Positions 9,657 to 19,900 of a stretch of DNA of 64,000 bases are shown one piece after another. Every line of letters starts with the position of its first letter. Positions within the stretch are counted from its first letter, which is position 1. The DNA is from JAICKN01 sp036489565 (GTDB lineage Bacteria; Acidobacteriota; Terriglobia; Terriglobales; Acidobacteriaceae). The notes beneath the pieces are model-generated. The model did not search any database and was not told the DNA's origin. It was given only the letters and a program-made list of their open reading frames with translations. A program made the position numbers and the translations under genes. Where the stretch lies: positions 1 to 64,000 of the forward strand of contig DASXFN010000061.1 in NCBI GenBank assembly GCA_036489565.1, written 5' to 3'.

Positions 9657-11429
9657 TTACCGCGGAGCTTTCGCTGAAGGCGAGAACGCCTTCGACCAGG
9701 CAGTTCCGGCGACGATCCCAGTTCCTTCTTTTACCACCAGAATTTGATCAGAAGCCACCGCCTTGAATTTCTCCTCAAGACCGCTGGGCCAGCGGATTTC
9801 CACGTCCGCTACCTTGTCGTTCCCCAGACCGAAGTGCAGACGCGTGTCATTCACGGAATAAAAGCTGGACTGGCTCAGGACCTCTTGCACCTGCACCTTA
9901 TGCCCGTAGTGCACCAGCACACGCGCCCCAATGGCGCTACGGTTCGATTTCGTGCCAATTAACTTGAGCTTCAGCCAATGACGGGTTTTAGGAAGATTGT
10001 TTTGCAGTAGAGAAGGCGGTTCATTCAAGTTCACAATCAGAATGTCCAGATCGCCGTCATTGTCGAAGTCGCCGAAAGCGCAGCCACGGCTGGAATGTTT
10101 GGCGGCGATTCCCGGACCAGCTTCTTCTATAAGCTCTTCAAATGCGCCATTCCCCAGATTGCGAAATACTACGCGGGGAGTCATCTTCGGATAGCTGGGA
10201 AGCTGCTCTTCAATCTGGGGATACACGGTCCCCGTAACCATAAAGAGATCGGGCCAGCCGTCGTTATCGAGGTCCACAATGCCCGCGCCCCAGCAAGTGT
10301 AATGGGTCTCCACTCCAACCTTGGCCGTCAGCGTGGTGTTGTCAAAATTTCCCTTTCCATCGTTGCGATACAGACCGTTGGTATCATCAGCAAAATGGGT
10401 CTTGAACAAATCCAGAGAGCCATCGAGGTTGTAGTCGCCCACGCCAATTCCCATACCGGCCTGTTCCATGCCATCGTCGCTGAGCGCAACTCCGCGCAAC
10501 ACGCCCTCCTCGCGGAAAGTGCCGTCATGGTTGTTCATGAGCAACATGCTGGGAGTGGAATCGCACGCCACAAAAATGTCGGGCCAGCCGTCATTGTCGA
10601 AGTCGGCCGCGACCACGCTCATTCCGTAACTTTCACGCAATTTTGAAATGCCGGCCTTCTCGCTGACGTCGGTAAAAGTTCCATCTCCATTGTTGCGGTA
10701 GAGAGAGTGATACGCCGTAGGCAGGCCTCGCGGGCCACATTCCACCGGGATTCCTTTCCAATTGCAGGCGCCGCCCGGCTTGGGTATGTGGGCCCGATCA
10801 AAATGCAGGTAGTTGGATACGAATAAATCGAGGTGGCCGTCGCGGTTGTAATCCAGGAAGGTACAGCCCGCGCCCCATCGGACGACATCGCTCAACAGGC
10901 CCGCCTGCTTGGTCACATCGGTAAAGGTCCCATCTCCGTTGTTGCGATACAGCTTATTCTGGCCGTAGTAAGTGCAAAACAGGTCTTCAAAACCGTCATT
11001 GTTGTAGTCGCCGACGCAAACGCCGCCTGCCCAGCCAACGTCGTGGAGACCTGCTTTCTCCGTGACGTCCGTGAAAGTTCCGTCGCGATTATTTTTGTAT
11101 AAGCGATTGGTCGCGCCGGGAGGCGCGCCAGTCATGCGGGTGCCGCTGAGCACAAAGATGTCCATCCATCCGTCGTTGTCGTAGTCAAAAAACGCACACC
11201 CGCAACCGATTGCCTCCAGGATGTATTCCGTATAGTTCGGGTCGCCGTAGATTATGGGTTGGGTCAGGCCAGCTTCATGAGCAATATCCACGAAATGGGT
11301 ATCGAAGGGCCGGCCCGAAGGAGCTGGTTTTGCCTGCGGCTTTACGCTGCGTGGAGCTACCTGGGCAAGCACTCCAGAGGCGGAGGCCAACATCGAGGTC
11401 AACACGAATGAACGGCGGGTGATTTTCAT
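9657..11429 (-). CDS. CRTAC1-family FG-GAP/VCBS protein with ASPIC-UnbV domain
   Basis: 590 aa with an N-terminal export signal (TRRSFVLTSMLASASGVLA, possibly Tat). Seven repeats of the type D-x-D/N-x-D-G-x-x-D-I/L-F are visible (DYDNDGWMDIF, DYNNDGFEDLF, DYNRDGHLDLF, DFDNDGWPDIF, DYNLDGSLDLF, DLDNDGWPDLF, DFDNDGDLDIL). These are calcium-binding loops of an integrin-like beta-propeller. The C-terminus ('HWLKLKLIGTKSNRSAIGAR') is the ASPIC/UnbV domain. Such proteins are extracellular or surface bound and are abundant in acidobacteria; their function is mostly unknown. It is divergent from the GH31 gene at 11628 and shares a 198-bp promoter gap with it. Confidence 0.8.
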   Translation of the reverse strand: MKITRRSFVLTSMLASASGVLAQVAPRSVKPQAKPAPSGRPFDTHFVDIAHEAGLTQPIIYGDPNYTEYILEAIGCGCAFFDYDNDGWMDIFVLSGTRMTGAPPGATNRLYKNNRDGTFTDVTEKAGLHDVGWAGGVCVGDYNNDGFEDLFCTYYGQNKLYRNNGDGTFTDVTKQAGLLSDVVRWGAGCTFLDYNRDGHLDLFVSNYLHFDRAHIPKPGGACNWKGIPVECGPRGLPTAYHSLYRNNGDGTFTDVSEKAGISKLRESYGMSVVAADFDNDGWPDIFVACDSTPSMLLMNNHDGTFREEGVLRGVALSDDGMEQAGMGIGVGDYNLDGSLDLFKTHFADDTNGLYRNDGKGNFDNTTLTAKVGVETHYTCWGAGIVDLDNDGWPDLFMVTGTVYPQIEEQLPSYPKMTPRVVFRNLGNGAFEELIEEAGPGIAAKHSSRGCAFGDFDNDGDLDILIVNLNEPPSLLQNNLPKTRHWLKLKLIGTKSNRSAIGARVLVHYGHKVQVQEVLSQSSFYSVNDTRLHFGLGNDKVADVEIRWPSGLEEKFKAVASDQILVVKEGTGIVAGTAWSKAFSPSAKAPR

Positions 11430-11506
11430 CCAATAATTCTTAGAGAATCGAGGCCCGGAAGACAGGTTTTTATCATCCGCGGCAAGCCAAAAGTCTAACA
11501 GAAATT

Positions 11507-11514
11507 AAACGTTT
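11507..11514. promoter_or_regulatory. LacI-type palindrome (AAACGTTT)
   Basis: AAACGTTT sits in the divergent promoter gap between the CRTAC1 gene (start 11429, minus) and the GH31 gene (start 11628, plus). It is the third copy of the palindrome in the locus; flanking bases match the other two less well (TTAAACGTTTTC). The motif is short, so taken alone it could be chance. Confidence 0.35.
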
Positions 11515-11627
11515 TCTCGATTTCACGACTTACAATGTCTAGGTCGGTTTTTGCTGCCATTTAAGCCACAGCAGACAGTCTGCATTGGAAGGAAACTACT
11601 CCGCTCTGATCGGGGAATTGCGAGCCT

Positions 11628-13859
11628 ATGAACCTCCGCAGCCGTCGAGATGTACTGAAAGCCATGGGCGCAGCTTCCGCGGCGCTCCTTTTGCCCCGCG
11701 ATGCGGGCGCTGATACAGCCGCGCAATCCAGGCAGTTCTCGGACATTGAAATTCAAATTGCACCGGTGAGCGCTCACACTATCCGCTTGAGCGTTCTTCC
11801 CGTTAAGGATGGGAAGCTGGCTTCGATCCCCGAGGACGGATCTCTCGTACAAGAATCGTCGAGCAATCCCACCTTGAAACTTAGCGGCCATTCGCCGAAG
11901 GGGAAGGCCCGCTGCGGAAACCTGAATGTGACAGTCTCTTCTGGTCCTTTGACGTTCACGGTCACGACCGCGAAGGGAGAGCCCGTCCAAAAATTCCGGA
12001 TAGAAGAAGGGAGCGGCACTGTAATTTTCCAGACAGGCGCTTCGCCGCTTTTTGGCTTGGGCGAAGGCGGCCCGCAATTCGATCGGCGGGGCTCTACCGA
12101 ATCCGCAGTGAACGGCCAGGGTGGATATAAATTAAGGACGCACGGCGCGCGGGTGGCCATTCCCTGGATCATCAGCACTTCGGGCTGGGCCATGTTTCTC
12201 CACCAGCCGTATGGCACATTCGACCTCACTGGCAGCGAAGGCAAATTCATTCCCAAGGTTTCGGAGCAAGCACTTCCATTGGACATCTTTTTTGTCAGCG
12301 CGAGCGATCCGAAGATGATCATGTCCGAATATGCCCGTCTGACGGGGCATCCGGAGATGCCGCCGCTCTGGAGTTTCGGGTACCAGCAGTCGCATCGAAC
12401 GCTCGCCAGCAGAGAAGAAGTTCTGGCGGAAGCGAAAACCTTCCGCGACAAAAAATTGCCGTGTGATGCGCTGATTTATCTTGGGACCGGTTTTTGCCCG
12501 TCGGGATGGAACACTGAGAACGGTTCGTTCGCATGGAACACGCGCGTATTTCCCGATCCCAAAAAAATGTTAAGTGAGCTTCATCAAGAGCATTTCAAGG
12601 TCGTGCTGCATGCGGTGATTATTACCGATGAGCTGCATGGCCGCGCTCATGATCCCTGCAATGTAAGCAGGTTCGATGAACAAGAAGCCGGTTGCTACTG
12701 GGACGCACACCGCAAAGATTTCGCCGAGGGCGTGGACGGATGGTGGCCGGATGAAGGCGATCCGCTCGACATCAAATCGCGGTTGGTTCGCAACCGGATG
12801 TATTGGGAAGGGCCGCAGATTGACCGCCCCAACGAGCGTCCCTATGCGTTGCATCGCAATGGTTATGCGGGCATGCAGCGCTACGCGTCTTTCTTGTGGT
12901 CGGGCGATGTATTTTCAACCTGGGAGACGCTGAAGACGCACATTCCGGTGGCGATCAATACGGCCCTGACGGGGATTCCATATTGGGGAACCGATATTGG
13001 CGGATTCGTACCGACCAAAGAATTTACCGCTGAATTGTACCTGCGCTGGTTTCAGTTCGGAGCATTTTGTCCGTTATTTCGGTGCCACGGACGCACCTGG
13101 AAGCTACGGCTCCCTTGGGGATGGAACACAGGCGATCCAGGACCTATTGAAGTTCGCAGCTCCGATGGCATGGTAACTCCCGATGCAAGCCAGTTGCACG
13201 ATGAACAGGTTGAGCCGATCTGCCGCAAATATCTGGAATTGCGCTATCGCATGCTTCCTTATTTATATAGCGTGGTACACGAGTGCGCCGCGACCGGGAT
13301 GCCGATCTTGCGCTCACTCTGGCTGCATTATCCCGATGACCCCAATGCAGTCGCATGTGGCGACGAATATTTGTGGGGCAAAGACATCCTAATCGCTCCG
13401 GTCGTGGAGAAAGGCGCGACCTCGCGGCAGGTTTATCTTCCGCAAGGCGGCTGGTATGACTTTTGGACCGGCGATCGCGTCGAGGGTGGTCGCGAAATTA
13501 CGCGTCGGGTGGACCTGGAAACGATTCCGATCTATGTTCGTGCCGGGGCCGTCCTTCCTTTTGGCCCCATCAAACAATTCGTAGAGGAGAAATCCGATCA
13601 GCCGTTATCTGTTTCCATTTACCCCGGCTCGAATGGGTCGTTTCTTTTGTATGAAGACGACGGTAAGTCATTCAACTATCGCAAAGGGGAGTGGATGGGG
13701 ACGCAAATGGACTGGGACGACGAGCGACAAGCATTGACCCTGCAATTGGCCCACGGCTCGCGCATGCTACAACCAGGCCCGCGCAAATTCGACGTGAAGC
13801 TGCAGGATACGGTCCGACACGCGGAATTTGATGGCCGAAAAGTCGAGGTTAAATTCTGA
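11628..13859 (+). CDS. GH31 family alpha-glycosidase, Tat-exported
   Basis: 743 aa. Twin-arginine-like N-terminus ('LRSRRDVLKAMGAASAALLL') followed by a GH31 TIM barrel. The nucleophile is Asp375 in 'GVDGWWPDEGDPLD' and the likely acid/base Asp427 in 'FLWSGDVFSTW'. Other family blocks are present ('IPYWGTDIGGFVPTKEF', 'RWFQFGAFCPLFRCHGR'). The sequence differs clearly from the first GH31 at 538 and lacks its PA14 insert. The loop WWPDEGD is unlike the WMDASEP of the alpha-xylosidase, so the substrate may differ; alpha-glucosidase, alpha-xylosidase and alpha-galactosidase activities all occur in GH31. The next gene starts directly after its stop codon, so the two are co-transcribed. Confidence 0.8.
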   Translation: MNLRSRRDVLKAMGAASAALLLPRDAGADTAAQSRQFSDIEIQIAPVSAHTIRLSVLPVKDGKLASIPEDGSLVQESSSNPTLKLSGHSPKGKARCGNLNVTVSSGPLTFTVTTAKGEPVQKFRIEEGSGTVIFQTGASPLFGLGEGGPQFDRRGSTESAVNGQGGYKLRTHGARVAIPWIISTSGWAMFLHQPYGTFDLTGSEGKFIPKVSEQALPLDIFFVSASDPKMIMSEYARLTGHPEMPPLWSFGYQQSHRTLASREEVLAEAKTFRDKKLPCDALIYLGTGFCPSGWNTENGSFAWNTRVFPDPKKMLSELHQEHFKVVLHAVIITDELHGRAHDPCNVSRFDEQEAGCYWDAHRKDFAEGVDGWWPDEGDPLDIKSRLVRNRMYWEGPQIDRPNERPYALHRNGYAGMQRYASFLWSGDVFSTWETLKTHIPVAINTALTGIPYWGTDIGGFVPTKEFTAELYLRWFQFGAFCPLFRCHGRTWKLRLPWGWNTGDPGPIEVRSSDGMVTPDASQLHDEQVEPICRKYLELRYRMLPYLYSVVHECAATGMPILRSLWLHYPDDPNAVACGDEYLWGKDILIAPVVEKGATSRQVYLPQGGWYDFWTGDRVEGGREITRRVDLETIPIYVRAGAVLPFGPIKQFVEEKSDQPLSVSIYPGSNGSFLLYEDDGKSFNYRKGEWMGTQMDWDDERQALTLQLAHGSRMLQPGPRKFDVKLQDTVRHAEFDGRKVEVKF

Positions 13860-15380
13860 ATGCCAGCGCGCATGACTTTTTGGACGAAGCTAGTCATCGG
13901 AATATTTATTTTGTCGTGTGCTTTTCCGGGACTAGCACAGAGCCTTAGCGGACCGAACTCCACGCAGGCAATCCAGTCGTCCTTGCGCGGACAAGACTTT
14001 GCGCAAGCCCTGCAATTACTGGGACCGGAGTTACGAAATTCTCCTCGCGATCCCAAACTCTGGATGCTGCAGGGCCTGGCTTACGAAGGTCTGGGCAAGA
14101 ATCATGATGCCCTCGCCTCGTTCGACAAAGCATTGGCGATTGCGCCCGATTATCTTCCGGCGCTTGAAGGCGCGGCTGATTTGGAGTTTAAAGCGGGCAG
14201 CGCTCATGCGATTCCCCGCCTGAATCGCATTCTTCAGCAACTGCCGAACGATCCCACCACGCACGCCATGCTGGCGGCGCTGGCATACAAGCAACATGAT
14301 TGCGCTACCGCAGTAGAGCACTTTGCGCAAAGTGAACGCATCATCGCAAGCCAGCCCGCAGCGCTCCTGGAATATGGCGACTGCCTGATGGACCTGCGGC
14401 GCGCCCGCGAGGCGATTCCCCTATTCCAGCAGATGGTTTCCCGGTTTCCCCAAAACTTCCATGCGCGTTACGATCTTGCGGTCGCGCAGAATGCTGATCA
14501 CGACGGGAAAAGCGCCGTGGAAACTCTGCAGCCGCTGCTTGAACAGAAAGAACCTGATCCGAATGCATTGGCGTTGGCCTCGTCCGCCTATGAACAGCAG
14601 GGAAATACTCCCAAAGCCGTGGAGTTGCTCCGTCAAGCTATCGTGTCGAACCCTAAGAACGTCAAATATTATTTGGATTTCGCCACGCTCTCATTCAATC
14701 ACCAGTCATTCAAAGTGGGCATTGATATGGTGAACGTCGGGCTGAAGCAATTGCCCAAATCGGCTCCACTCTATGTTGCGCGAGGGGTTCTCTACGTCCA
14801 ACTCGCGCAATACGACAAAGGCGAAGCGGACTTCCAAACCGCCATGCGTCTCGATCCCGGTCAGGCCTCCAGTGCTGTTGCGCAGGGAATGGCACAAATA
14901 CAGAGCAGCAACCTCGACGCGGCGCTCACCACGGTAAATTCGCAGTTAAAGCTTCACCCCAAGGAAGCGTTCCTTTATTACTTGAAGGCGCAAATTCTCG
15001 CTCAGAAAGGCGCGCCTGTTGATAGCCCGGAGTTTAAGGAAGCGATTGCGGCAGCCACGCGGGCGACGCAACTCGATCCTTCCTCAGTTCTGCCGCGCGA
15101 TATCCTCGGGAATCTTTATCTAAAATCTGGGCAACTTGATCTCGCTATTGAGCAGTGCCGCTTGGCGCTAAAGGGAAGTCCCTCCGATCAGGAAGCTCTT
15201 TATCACCTGATTCAAGCGCTCCGGCGGAGTGGGAAGGGCTCAAAAACAGAGATGGCTGAGTTGGTAAAAAGACTTGCAGATCTTCAGCACCAGTCGCGGG
15301 AACAGGAAGCTTCAGCCAATCAGTACAAACTCTACGAGTCTCCGCCTTCCGAAAACAAAGACCGAGCGCCGCAGCCATAG
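13860..15380 (+). CDS. secreted TPR-repeat protein
   Basis: 506 aa with a signal peptide (TFWTKLVIGIFILSCAFPGLAQ). The rest is a chain of TPR units, for example 'LWMLQGLAYEGLGKNHDALA' and 'LYVARGVLYVQLAQYDKGEA'. The ATG follows the TGA of the GH31 gene with no gap, which points to translational coupling. It is a paralogue of the protein encoded tail-to-tail at 15398-16888: the same domain order and shared stretches such as Y-x-PALEGA-x-x-EF and ARGVLYVQ-A-YDKGEADF. It probably acts as a periplasmic scaffold; the partner is unknown. Confidence 0.75.
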   Translation: MPARMTFWTKLVIGIFILSCAFPGLAQSLSGPNSTQAIQSSLRGQDFAQALQLLGPELRNSPRDPKLWMLQGLAYEGLGKNHDALASFDKALAIAPDYLPALEGAADLEFKAGSAHAIPRLNRILQQLPNDPTTHAMLAALAYKQHDCATAVEHFAQSERIIASQPAALLEYGDCLMDLRRAREAIPLFQQMVSRFPQNFHARYDLAVAQNADHDGKSAVETLQPLLEQKEPDPNALALASSAYEQQGNTPKAVELLRQAIVSNPKNVKYYLDFATLSFNHQSFKVGIDMVNVGLKQLPKSAPLYVARGVLYVQLAQYDKGEADFQTAMRLDPGQASSAVAQGMAQIQSSNLDAALTTVNSQLKLHPKEAFLYYLKAQILAQKGAPVDSPEFKEAIAAATRATQLDPSSVLPRDILGNLYLKSGQLDLAIEQCRLALKGSPSDQEALYHLIQALRRSGKGSKTEMAELVKRLADLQHQSREQEASANQYKLYESPPSENKDRAPQP

Positions 15381-15397
15381 CGCAATACTAGGAACGC

Positions 15398-16888
15398 TCA
15401 ATCCACCAATTTGTAGCGATAGCGTTCCTTGTCTTTCTTAAGGTCCTGTTCACGGAGCGATGCGAGCCGCTTCAATAAATCCGGGATCTCTTTAGTGTCG
15501 CCGGTTTTTCGCAGCGCCTGAATCAGGTGATACATCGTCTTTTGATCAGTGGGATCACTCTCCAGCGCCTTCCGGCACTGTTCGATTGCCTGTTGGTATT
15601 GTCCCGTTTCCAAATAGAGTTTCCCCAGCACGCCCCGCGCGGCACCCAGGCTCGGCTGCAAGGCGACAGCTTTCTCCGCGGAACGCACTGCCAGTTGAAA
15701 TTCCGCCGTCTGCGGATCAGCATTTTTTGCGGCAATAATATCCGCCTGCATGTAGAGCATCAGAGGATCGTTGGGTTTTTTCTTAAGCGACGCCTGCACC
15801 TTTTCGAGAGCGCGATCAAAATCGTTTTGTTGCTCTGCCGCCAGTCCTAAAGCGGCAGTACTGATGGACTGACTTGGATCGAGTTCGTAAGCTTTTTCGA
15901 AGTCAGCCTCTCCTTTGTCATACTTCGCCATCTGGACGTAAAGAACGCCGCGCGCAAAATAAAGTGCGGAGGCCTTTGGCTCCAAAGCCAACCCGTCGTT
16001 CATGACATCGATCCCTACTTGGAACGCTCCATGGGTGTATGTGATGTTGGCGAAATCCAAATAGAGATTCACATTTCGCGGATCAAGCAGGATCGCCTGC
16101 CGAAGCAGATTGACGGCTTGCGTTGTATCTTTGTTGGCCTCGTAAGCGGCAGAGGCGAGTTCAAGCGTCCCGGCATCGAGATCCTTCTGCTCCAACAGCG
16201 GCTGCAAAGTGGCCAGCGCATCCTGCGGTTGATTGGCCATCAACTGGACGGCGGCAAGCAAATGACGTTCCTGAGGATCATCCGGCTTAAGCGTTAGCGT
16301 GCGCTGAAATACTTTGGCGGCGCGATCATATTGTTTGAGTTTGACTAAACAGTTGGCGTAGGCATGCAGAGCGCTTGGCTTGGAGTCAAACAGCGCTTCC
16401 GCTTTTTCAAAATGTGGAAGGGCGGCGGCGCAGTTTCCCTGTTGATACTCCAGAATCGCCAGCATGCCGTGACTGATTGTGTCCGCGGGCCGCATTCGCA
16501 GGATGCGTTGTAAGAGCGGGATTGCCGATGGGTCCCCGCCTTCGAATTCGATCTGAATTGCGCCTTCCAGGGCCGGAGGGTAGTTCGGAGATATTTTCAG
16601 GGCCTTCTGGAAAGACGCGATTGCGCCTTTTTCGTCTGCTTTACCTGAATATGCCGCTCCTTGCATGGCCCATAGTTGGGCGTTCCCCGGAGCGGCCTGC
16701 AACGCAGGTTCGATCAAGGCAAGCGCCTTATCGAATTCTTTGTTCTGAAGCGCGGAAACGATGGGAACGAAGCGATCTTCTCCGCTTTGTGCCATTGTCC
16801 AAGAAACAAGAGAGAAAACGCACAAGACCAACGCGAAAAGTAGATTTATTCGTCGCGTTCCGCGCAATCCAAAGGGTCGCCAAATCAT
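15398..16888 (-). CDS. secreted TPR-repeat protein, paralogue
   Basis: 496 aa with an N-terminal membrane or signal segment (INLLFALVLCVFSLVSWTMA) followed by TPR repeats to the end ('LWAMQGAAYSGKADEKGAIA', 'LYFARGVLYVQMAKYDKGEA'). It converges with its paralogue at 13860-15380, leaving only 17 bp between the two stop codons, so the pair looks like an inverted duplication. No enzyme domain is visible. It is the last gene before the TonB receptor terminator on the same strand and has its own upstream gap. Confidence 0.75.
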   Translation of the reverse strand: MIWRPFGLRGTRRINLLFALVLCVFSLVSWTMAQSGEDRFVPIVSALQNKEFDKALALIEPALQAAPGNAQLWAMQGAAYSGKADEKGAIASFQKALKISPNYPPALEGAIQIEFEGGDPSAIPLLQRILRMRPADTISHGMLAILEYQQGNCAAALPHFEKAEALFDSKPSALHAYANCLVKLKQYDRAAKVFQRTLTLKPDDPQERHLLAAVQLMANQPQDALATLQPLLEQKDLDAGTLELASAAYEANKDTTQAVNLLRQAILLDPRNVNLYLDFANITYTHGAFQVGIDVMNDGLALEPKASALYFARGVLYVQMAKYDKGEADFEKAYELDPSQSISTAALGLAAEQQNDFDRALEKVQASLKKKPNDPLMLYMQADIIAAKNADPQTAEFQLAVRSAEKAVALQPSLGAARGVLGKLYLETGQYQQAIEQCRKALESDPTDQKTMYHLIQALRKTGDTKEIPDLLKRLASLREQDLKKDKERYRYKLVD

Positions 16889-16938
16889 CTCTGCCTGCTA
16901 TTTTTATACTTTCATGCCGCCGTGAGCACAACTAAAAA

Positions 16939-16963
16939 GGCCCGCTTCAATTGGAAGCGGGCC
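16939..16963 (-). terminator. Rho-independent terminator of the TonB receptor gene
   Basis: A 10-bp perfect stem (GGCCCGCTTC / GAAGCGGGCC) with a 5-base loop. Read on the minus strand the stem is followed by TTTTTAG. It lies 24 bp downstream of the receptor stop codon. Confidence 0.8.
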
Positions 16964-16986
16964 GACAGTAACGCTACGTTTGGAGC

Positions 16987-19900
16987 CTAGAACGAAATCT
17001 TGCCTCCCAGTTGCCAGAATCGAGCTTCGTGAGATGCTGTCGCAAAACCGAAGTTTCCATCCGGGATATTGGTATCCACGTTCGAATAGTTCGCCCGGTT
17101 GAAAAGATTGAAGACTTCGAACCGGAGTTCGAGATTAACTCTTTCTGCAATGCGTGTGTCTTTGTAGAGGTTGATATTTGTCTCAAGAAAGTTCGGCCCG
17201 CGGAACTGTTGCGGCTTCATATTTCCTTCCGAACCGAAGGCAGGAACGGTGAAATCGCTCTTAGGGATTGCCCCCGTGAGCCAAGAGGCATTCTTGGTTG
17301 ACTGGCTATAACTCGCTGCATCTAAGTAATCGAGGTTGTTGCCATCACCGTTGTAGTCACCGCTGCCTGGCGCGTAAGCAACGGCAGGATCCGAAGCAGA
17401 ACACCCAGTTTGGTTGCTGAAAGCGCCCGATTGGCACATGGCTACGAAGCCATTGGAGTTCGCCGGGGTCAAAGGATAACCGGATTGGACGATGCTCGTA
17501 CCGCTGAGTCCCCACCCTTCGGTCACATGGCCAACGGCCCCCTCTCCACCGTTCAGACCCTTCAGTGAATAGTTGAAGCTGAGCGAGAAGCGATTCGGCA
17601 CATCGAAATTTGACGGCGAGTAATACTGACCAGAGTTAAACGGGTCTGGATAGGCCAGCGCGTCATCTTTCGAGCGGGACCGGGTGTAGGAAGCGTCAAC
17701 GTAGCCGCGCGAAATGTGTCCCTTGAGATCAAAGAACACGGCATCGTAGTTGGCGCGGCGGTCGTTGTCGGAGTAGGTAATCGCACCAAAGCTGGGATTC
17801 AGACGGGTTGGATTAGGAATGACCGGCGTCGCACTGTTGTTCATCTGGTTGATCAGGTCGTCGGGCACAACATTGATGTTGACACCGTAACTGACAATAC
17901 CATCAGCATTACCGTTGCCGACGATATCGTAGGAGTGGGAGCCACTATACCCGGCCGTGGCTGCGAAGAAGTTGCCTATTTTCCGCTCCACGCTGAGTGA
18001 CACGATGTTCGCTTTCGGAGACTTCAAAAGCGGATTAATGCCACCGATAGCGAAACTAGCGCCGACCACTCCTCCCTGCGCGTTGAGCCCTCCCGTGAAA
18101 GTTGGGAAAGTAAACCCAAACGGAGGTTTGTTGTTAGTTCCCAACACGAAAATGGGAGCCTGCGCAGTCGATGTCCCGCCGCGCACGAAGTTCGGGTTCA
18201 CGAGTCCCGGAGGGCTGCCGCGGAATTCTTCCTGAACGTTGGCTTGGGTTAGCCAGTTGTTATAGATGCCAAACCCGCCGCGCACTGCCCAATCGCCTTT
18301 ACCGGTTGGATCCCAGGCGAAACCGATACGCGGACTAAACAAGTTGTTGACCGAATGCAGCAGAGCATTGTGTGTGGCCTTGGCGTATCCGTTGGCGATT
18401 TGCTCCTGTTCGGTCGTTCCGGTGCCAAGGTAAAAGTTTCCGAATACCGTTGACGGGCTCTTGGACCACGGATTCCCGCTGTCGTCATAGCGCAAACCTA
18501 AGGTCAATGTCAGATTCCGTCTCGCTTTCCAGGTGTCTTCTACAAATAGTCCATAAGTTCTGGAAGCCGCATCCCAATTCCACAATTGCTGCGTACCGGT
18601 TGCTGCGTTGTAATAGACTCCATTCTCATTGTTCGGATTATCGTTGGCCAACTGCAACAGATTGTCGAATGAGAATTTTGGCTGGGACCACGGCCCCTGG
18701 AATGGCTCGACATCATCGCCGTACCACCCTTCATAGCCGACTTTAAGAGTGTGCGCGCCCTGCACGTGCGTGAGGACATCGCGCCAGTGGTAGTTGTGCT
18801 GAATAAAATCTCCCTGGGCGAAACCCACACCATAAGCCTGTCCGGAGTCCACATTAATGCCATTTACGGAAATCGATGGCACGGTGTAGTCCTTGGCTCC
18901 GCCGCCCTGAACACCTTCCACTCGGCTTTGCCCAGCGGTGAAGTCATTCAGTGTGTTGGGCGAGAAAGTGTGCGTCCAGCCCGCCTGTCCAGCGACCTGC
19001 CAAGTATTGTTCAAAGCGGAGAATTGCGTCATAGGCGAGGGGGCTCCATTGAGCAGGAGAGTCCGGAAAAGGCTGACGTATATCCGGTCATTTTTAAATC
19101 CCTGGTCTATGCGGGCAAAATATTGTGTGCCGTTTCGTACCGAGGTTGCGCCGAACGCGCCGGTGTCGATCATGGGCAAAGCACACGGAATATTTTCCGC
19201 CGCTGGTGTTCCACACACGGTGGCGCCAAGAACCCCGGCCGCCGTGCCGTTATTGGCAACATGGGCGCCGCCAATGCCGGAAGGGAGGTAGGTGCTGAGT
19301 ATATTCGTGCCCACCGTATTTGGATTGTTGGCTTGTGCGAAGGCGATGAACTCAGGCGCGGGGAACGTCACCGATCCGCCGGCACTCGATGAGGAGCGCA
19401 GCGGCTCTACCGCAAAGTAAAAAAAACTATCGTGGTGCGGAATGAGCGGACCGCCTACCGCGAAATCCATGTTGTTGGAATGGAAGGGCGCGTAGGGGAA
19501 GTTGACGAAGTGCTGGCTGGCAAACATCTTTTGGTAATTGAAATAGTCTGAGGCCGATCCATGAAACTCGTCCGTACCGGATTTGGTCGTGAACACTGTC
19601 TGCAATCCGGCGGCACGACTATACTCGCTGGAGAATGTGTTGACCTGGATGGAAGTTTCCTGGATAGCTTCCGGCTGCGGCGTCAGGTTCAGGACACCCT
19701 GGCGAATGCCGCTGGTTACATCCAAGCCATCAACAACGTACTGGTTATTATTCTGACCCTGGCCGTTTGCGCTAGCGTCCACCTGTTCTTCCGTGGAGAA
19801 GTTGTCCACGCCCGATGCGGGACTGCCGGAGGTACTTGTCCCCAGGCCCGAGACCCCTGGCGCCATCGTCACCAGCGTAACCAGATTGCGGCCGACGATC

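Noticed and set aside
11528..11543. Fourth copy of the 7-2-7 repeat before the GH31 gene (TTACAATGTCTAG)
   Set aside because: The spacing is one base short and the arms match poorly; not counted as a site.
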